A stretch of DNA of 64,000 bases. Origin: Streptomyces goshikiensis (GTDB lineage Bacteria > Actinomycetota > Actinomycetes > Streptomycetales > Streptomycetaceae). The position numbers and the translations under genes were made by a program. Numbering within the stretch: position 1 is the first letter of the stretch; the number at the start of each line of letters is the position of its first letter. The stretch is taken from contig NZ_BMVE01000006.1 of NCBI RefSeq assembly GCF_014650555.1, positions 434,001 through 498,000 of the forward strand. The letters are read 5' to 3'. Positions 60,696 to 64,000 of the stretch are shown one piece after another. The notes under the pieces are model-generated. The model saw only the letters and a program-made list of their open reading frames with translations, was not told where the DNA came from and did no database searches.

Positions 60696-61862
60696 ATGCG
60701 TCACTTCGGGCACATAGCGCCCACGGTCCGCAAGGACCTCTTCCACCAGGAGCCGGCCGAGTTCACCGCCGCCTCCCCCGCCCGCATACTCGCGGCCGCC
60801 CTCGGGGCCACCCTCTACAGCCCCGCCACCCGCCCCAGCCTCGCGGCGGACATCCGCAAGCAGGCCGCCCGCGGGGTCGTCTCCATGGTCCTCTGCCTGG
60901 AGGATTCGATCTCCGACGCCGACGTGCGGGGCGGCGAGGACAACCTCGTCCGGCAGTTCGCCGAGCTCGACGGCGACGCCGACGAGCACCCGCTCCTGTT
61001 CATCCGGGTCCGCGAACCCGAGCAGATCCCCGACCTGGTGCGCCGGCTCGGCGGCACCGCTAGCCGGCTGGCCGGATTCGTACTCCCCAAGTTCGGCGAA
61101 CACCGCGGCATCGGCTTCCTCGACGCCGTCGCCGAGGCGGAGACGAGCGCCGGGCTGCCCCGGCTGTATGCCATGCCGGTCCTGGAGACCCCCGAGCTGC
61201 TGCACCTCGAAACCCGCGTCGAGACCCTCTCCGGCATCTCCCGCACGGTCAACGACTACCGCGAGCGGGTCCTGGCCCTGCGCCTCGGCGTCACCGACTT
61301 CTGCTCCGCCTACGGCCTGCGCCGCACCCCCGACATGACCGCCTACGACGTCCAGATCGTCGCGGGCGTCATCGCCGACGTCGTCAACGTGCTCAGCCGC
61401 GCCGACGGCACCGGCTTCACCGTCACCGGCCCGGTCTGGGAGTACTTCCGCAGCCAGCAGCGCCTCTTCAAGCCCCAGCTGCGCCGCAGCCCCTTCCTGG
61501 AGGAGGGCGTCGAGGAACTGCGCACCGCCCTCATCGAGCACGACCTCGACGGGCTGCTCCGCGAGATCGAGCTCGACCGGGCCAACGGGCTGCTGGGCAA
61601 GACCTGCATCCACCCCGCCCACGTCACGCCCGTGCACGCGCTGTCCGTGGTCTCCCACGAGGAATTCAGCGACGCCCAGGACATCCTGCGACCCGAGCGC
61701 GGCGGCGGCGGGGTGCTGCGCTCGGCTTATACGAACAAAATGAACGAGGTGAAGCCCCACCGGGCCTGGGCCGAGCGCACCATGCTGCGCGCGGAGGTCT
61801 TCGGTGTGGCGAAGGAGGAGGTCGGCTTCGTCGACCTCCTGACGGCCGGGCTCCAGGTGTGA
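60696..61862 (+). CDS. HpcH/HpaI aldolase/citrate-lyase family protein of the Ter system
   Basis: A 388-residue TIM-barrel lyase with family segments GATLYSPATRP, VLCLEDSISD (metal-binding acidic pair) and GKTCIHPAHV near the C terminus. In Ter-linked operons this enzyme is grouped with phosphoribosyltransferases and proposed to help make a nucleoside-like compound; that is comparative-genomic inference, not shown biochemistry. Its stop overlaps the next gene's GTG (61859), so the two are translationally coupled. Confidence 0.9.
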   Translation: MRHFGHIAPTVRKDLFHQEPAEFTAASPARILAAALGATLYSPATRPSLAADIRKQAARGVVSMVLCLEDSISDADVRGGEDNLVRQFAELDGDADEHPLLFIRVREPEQIPDLVRRLGGTASRLAGFVLPKFGEHRGIGFLDAVAEAETSAGLPRLYAMPVLETPELLHLETRVETLSGISRTVNDYRERVLALRLGVTDFCSAYGLRRTPDMTAYDVQIVAGVIADVVNVLSRADGTGFTVTGPVWEYFRSQQRLFKPQLRRSPFLEEGVEELRTALIEHDLDGLLREIELDRANGLLGKTCIHPAHVTPVHALSVVSHEEFSDAQDILRPERGGGGVLRSAYTNKMNEVKPHRAWAERTMLRAEVFGVAKEEVGFVDLLTAGLQV

Positions 61863-64000
61863 GCGGGGCCTTGACCACGGAGAGAGGCAAGAAGATCGAC
61901 ACGGTGTGGTCGGGAACCTGGGTCGCTGACCGGCTGGGCGTGAGCCTCCAGGAGGGCGGCGACCCGGCCGCCCCGCGGCTGGACGCCCTGCTCGGGCTGG
62001 CGCTGCGCCGCAATCCCAAGCGGGCGCACCTGCTGGTCTCACGGGTGCTGGGCAAGCACGTCCCGCAGTCCCCGGAGGCCGTCTACGCCGCCGGGTACGG
62101 GCTCGGCGAGCGCGTCCGGGCCCTGCTGGGCGACGGGGCGGCGGCCGCCGCGGTGGTCCTCGGGTACGCGGAGACCGCCACCGGGCTCGGCCACTGCGTC
62201 GCCGACGGCCTCGCCCTCGCCCCCTACCTGCACTCCACCCGCCGCCCCGTGCCGGGCGTGGAGCCCGCCGGCGGGTTCGAGGAGGCCCACTCGCACGCCA
62301 CCTCGCACCTGCTGCTGCCCGAGGATCCGGAGCTGCTCGCCGGCGGCGGGCCGCTGGTGCTGGTCGACGACGAGTTCTCCACCGGCAACACCGTGCTGAA
62401 CACCATCGCCGACCTGCACGCCCGCCACCCGCGCGGGCACTACGTCGTCGTCGCCCTCGTGGACATGCGCTCCCCGGCCGACCGCGACCGGCTGACCGCC
62501 TTCGCCGAGGGCCTCGGCGCCCGCATCGACCTCGTCGCCCTGGCCCGCGGCACGGTCAGCCTCCCCGAGGGGGTCCTCGCCAAGGGGCAGGCGCTGGTCG
62601 AGGAGTACGAGACCCGGGGCGCGGCGGGCGACGCCGACGGCCCGGCGGCCGTGGTGGGGTCCGGGGCGGGGGCTGCGTCCGGATCGCGGTCCGCCGCCGA
62701 GTCCGGGGCCGGGTTCGGGTCGGTGGCGGGGCCCGCCGCCGGGTCCGTGGCCGCCGTCGAGCGGGTCGCGCTCGGCTGGCCCGGCGGGCTCCCCGACGGT
62801 GGCCGCCACGGCTTCGCCCCCGCCGACCGCGACCGGCTGGAGGCGGCGCTGCCCGCGCTGGCCGGGCGGATCGCCGCCGCGCTGGGACCGGAGCCCGGGC
62901 GGGTCCTCGTACTCGGCAACGAGGAGCTCATGTACGCGCCGCTGCGCCTCGCGCGGGCCCTGGAGGAGTCCGGGGCCGCCCGCGAGGTGCGGTTCTCGAC
63001 CACCACCCGCTCGCCCGTCCTCGCCGTCGACGACCCCGGCTACGCCATCCGCACCCGGCTCGTCTTCCCCGCCCACGACGACCCGGCCGACGGGCCCGGC
63101 GACCGGTACGCCTACAACGTCGCGGGCGCCGGGTTCGACGCGGTCGTCGCCGTCGTCGACGGGGCGGGCGACACCGCCGCGCTGCACGCCCCCGACGGGC
63201 TCCTCGCCCGGCTCGCGCCGCACACCGGCCGGGTCCTGCTGGCCGTCGTACCGTCGTACGAGCCCGCGCCCGCGCCGGTACCCGCGCCCGTGTCCGTACC
63301 CGCAACCGTTCCCGTACTCGACCGGCAGGAGCCGATCATGTCCGAGCCCCTGCGCGGGCCCGCCTTCTCCTCGTACGCCCCCGAGGACGTCGGCTGGCTG
63401 CTCCAGGACTTCTCCGACGTCGAGCTGGAGGCCCCCACCGAGGAGCGCGAGGAGGCCATCCAGGCGGGCGGCGCCCACTACGCCGAGTCCCTGCCGGTCG
63501 AGTACCAGCCCAGCCCCGCCTACCAGGAGCTCTACCAGAGCGCCCTGACCGCCTCCGCGGCCCGAATAGCCCGGGCCGTCGGCACCGTCACCGAGACCGT
63601 CCTCGCCGAGCGGACCCCCTCCCCGGTGCTGGTCTCGCTGGCCCGCGCCGGCACCCCCGTCGGCGTGCTGATGCGCCGCTGGGCCCGGGCCCGGCACGGC
63701 CTGGACCTGCCGCACTACGCCGTCTCCATCGTGCGCGGCCGCGGCATCGACACCAACGCGCTGCGCTGGCTGGCCGCGCACCACGACCCGGCCGACATCG
63801 TCTTCGTCGACGGCTGGACCGGCAAGGGCGCGATCACCCGGGAGCTGGCCGCCGCGCTCACCGCGTTCGAGGGGTTCGACCCGGAGATCGTGGTCCTCGC
63901 CGACCCCGGCTCGTGCGTGACCACGTACGGCACCCGGGAGGACTTCCTGATCCCCTCCGCCTGCCTCAACTCCACCGTCTCCGGACTCGTCTCGCGCACG
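61859..64000 (+). CDS. Phosphoribosyltransferase-TRSP-StiP-like fused protein, 5' part (runs off the window)
   Basis: An unbroken frame of 714 visible codons. Residues about 1-235 are a phosphoribosyltransferase with the PRPP motif LVLVDDEFSTGNT. A Gly/Ala/Ser linker (about 255-300) leads to a segment with LVLGNEELMYAPLRLA and TTTRSPV, matching the TRSP domain. A Pro/Ala/Val linker (about 465-490) leads to a second half starting FSSYAPEDVGWLLQDFSDV with a PRPP-like motif VFVDGWTGKGAIT, resembling StiP-type proteins. In-frame ATG 63338 has AGGAG upstream, so the second half could also be made separately. The 3' end is beyond the window. Confidence 0.85.
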   Translation, partial: MSGALTTERGKKIDTVWSGTWVADRLGVSLQEGGDPAAPRLDALLGLALRRNPKRAHLLVSRVLGKHVPQSPEAVYAAGYGLGERVRALLGDGAAAAAVVLGYAETATGLGHCVADGLALAPYLHSTRRPVPGVEPAGGFEEAHSHATSHLLLPEDPELLAGGGPLVLVDDEFSTGNTVLNTIADLHARHPRGHYVVVALVDMRSPADRDRLTAFAEGLGARIDLVALARGTVSLPEGVLAKGQALVEEYETRGAAGDADGPAAVVGSGAGAASGSRSAAESGAGFGSVAGPAAGSVAAVERVALGWPGGLPDGGRHGFAPADRDRLEAALPALAGRIAAALGPEPGRVLVLGNEELMYAPLRLARALEESGAAREVRFSTTTRSPVLAVDDPGYAIRTRLVFPAHDDPADGPGDRYAYNVAGAGFDAVVAVVDGAGDTAALHAPDGLLARLAPHTGRVLLAVVPSYEPAPAPVPAPVSVPATVPVLDRQEPIMSEPLRGPAFSSYAPEDVGWLLQDFSDVELEAPTEEREEAIQAGGAHYAESLPVEYQPSPAYQELYQSALTASAARIARAVGTVTETVLAERTPSPVLVSLARAGTPVGVLMRRWARARHGLDLPHYAVSIVRGRGIDTNALRWLAAHHDPADIVFVDGWTGKGAITRELAAALTAFEGFDPEIVVLADPGSCVTTYGTREDFLIPSACLNSTVSGLVSRT

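Overview
This window is a high-GC, densely packed piece of a Streptomyces-type chromosome. The evidence is the codon bias towards G or C in third positions, many GTG starts, apparent leaderless transcripts, and a familiar core-gene order. That order is dnaG/dgt, an HrdA-type sigma factor, an Mbl-type MreB, fasR-fabD-fabH-acpP-fabF and a homodimeric aceE. From memory it runs parallel (reversed) to the S. coelicolor region between nirB and the ter genes. I see no insertion sequence, prophage, integrase, CRISPR array or rRNA.

Layout. 1-6.3 kb: the 5' part of nirB (truncated by the window edge), a ferric-reductase-like flavoprotein, a TauE/SafE permease, a class F sortase with a candidate surface-protein partner, and a gamma-glutamylcyclotransferase-like protein. 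6.3-12.8 kb: DNA replication and nucleotide genes (dnaG, an FAD reductase, dgt), a siroheme-type chelatase and a SanA/DUF218 protein. 13-20 kb: the sigma factor, a heterodimeric ABC exporter, an FGGY kinase and a YtxH-like protein. 20-20.4 kb: three tRNA genes (two identical Asn, one CAT anticodon). 20.5-31.4 kb: a YbdK-type ligase, an MFS exporter, a single-chain carboxyltransferase, LysE and Lrp proteins, a GAF sensor kinase translationally coupled to mbl, a secreted lipase, and two uncharacterised proteins. 31.4-37.7 kb: MarR with an MDR reductase and Ohr, an EI24 membrane protein, a nitrilase, a lipoprotein SGNH hydrolase and DUF3145.

37.8-42.7 kb is the type II fatty-acid synthase operon with its activator FasR. 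42.7-51.9 kb mixes small regulator-effector pairs (MerR with an aldo/keto reductase, TetR with an EmrB/QacA exporter) with a pirin, a beta-lactamase-like hydrolase, DUF4429, an alpha/beta hydrolase, an I36 inhibitor and a potassium channel. 51.9-56.2 kb carries aceE, DUF3052 and a peroxiredoxin.

The last 8 kb (56.2-64 kb) is the most interesting part. It is a tellurium-resistance-type (Ter) island with three TerD paralogues, a TerA-like protein and a TerC/DUF475 membrane protein. Divergent from the third TerD lies an HpcH/HpaI aldolase that overlaps a long protein joining phosphoribosyltransferase, TRSP and StiP-like segments. The combination matches the Ter-linked pathway proposed by comparative genomics to make a nucleoside-like metabolite. 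The operon continues beyond the window. Three evenly spaced copies of a 10-bp palindrome sit upstream of the first terD and may be its control element.
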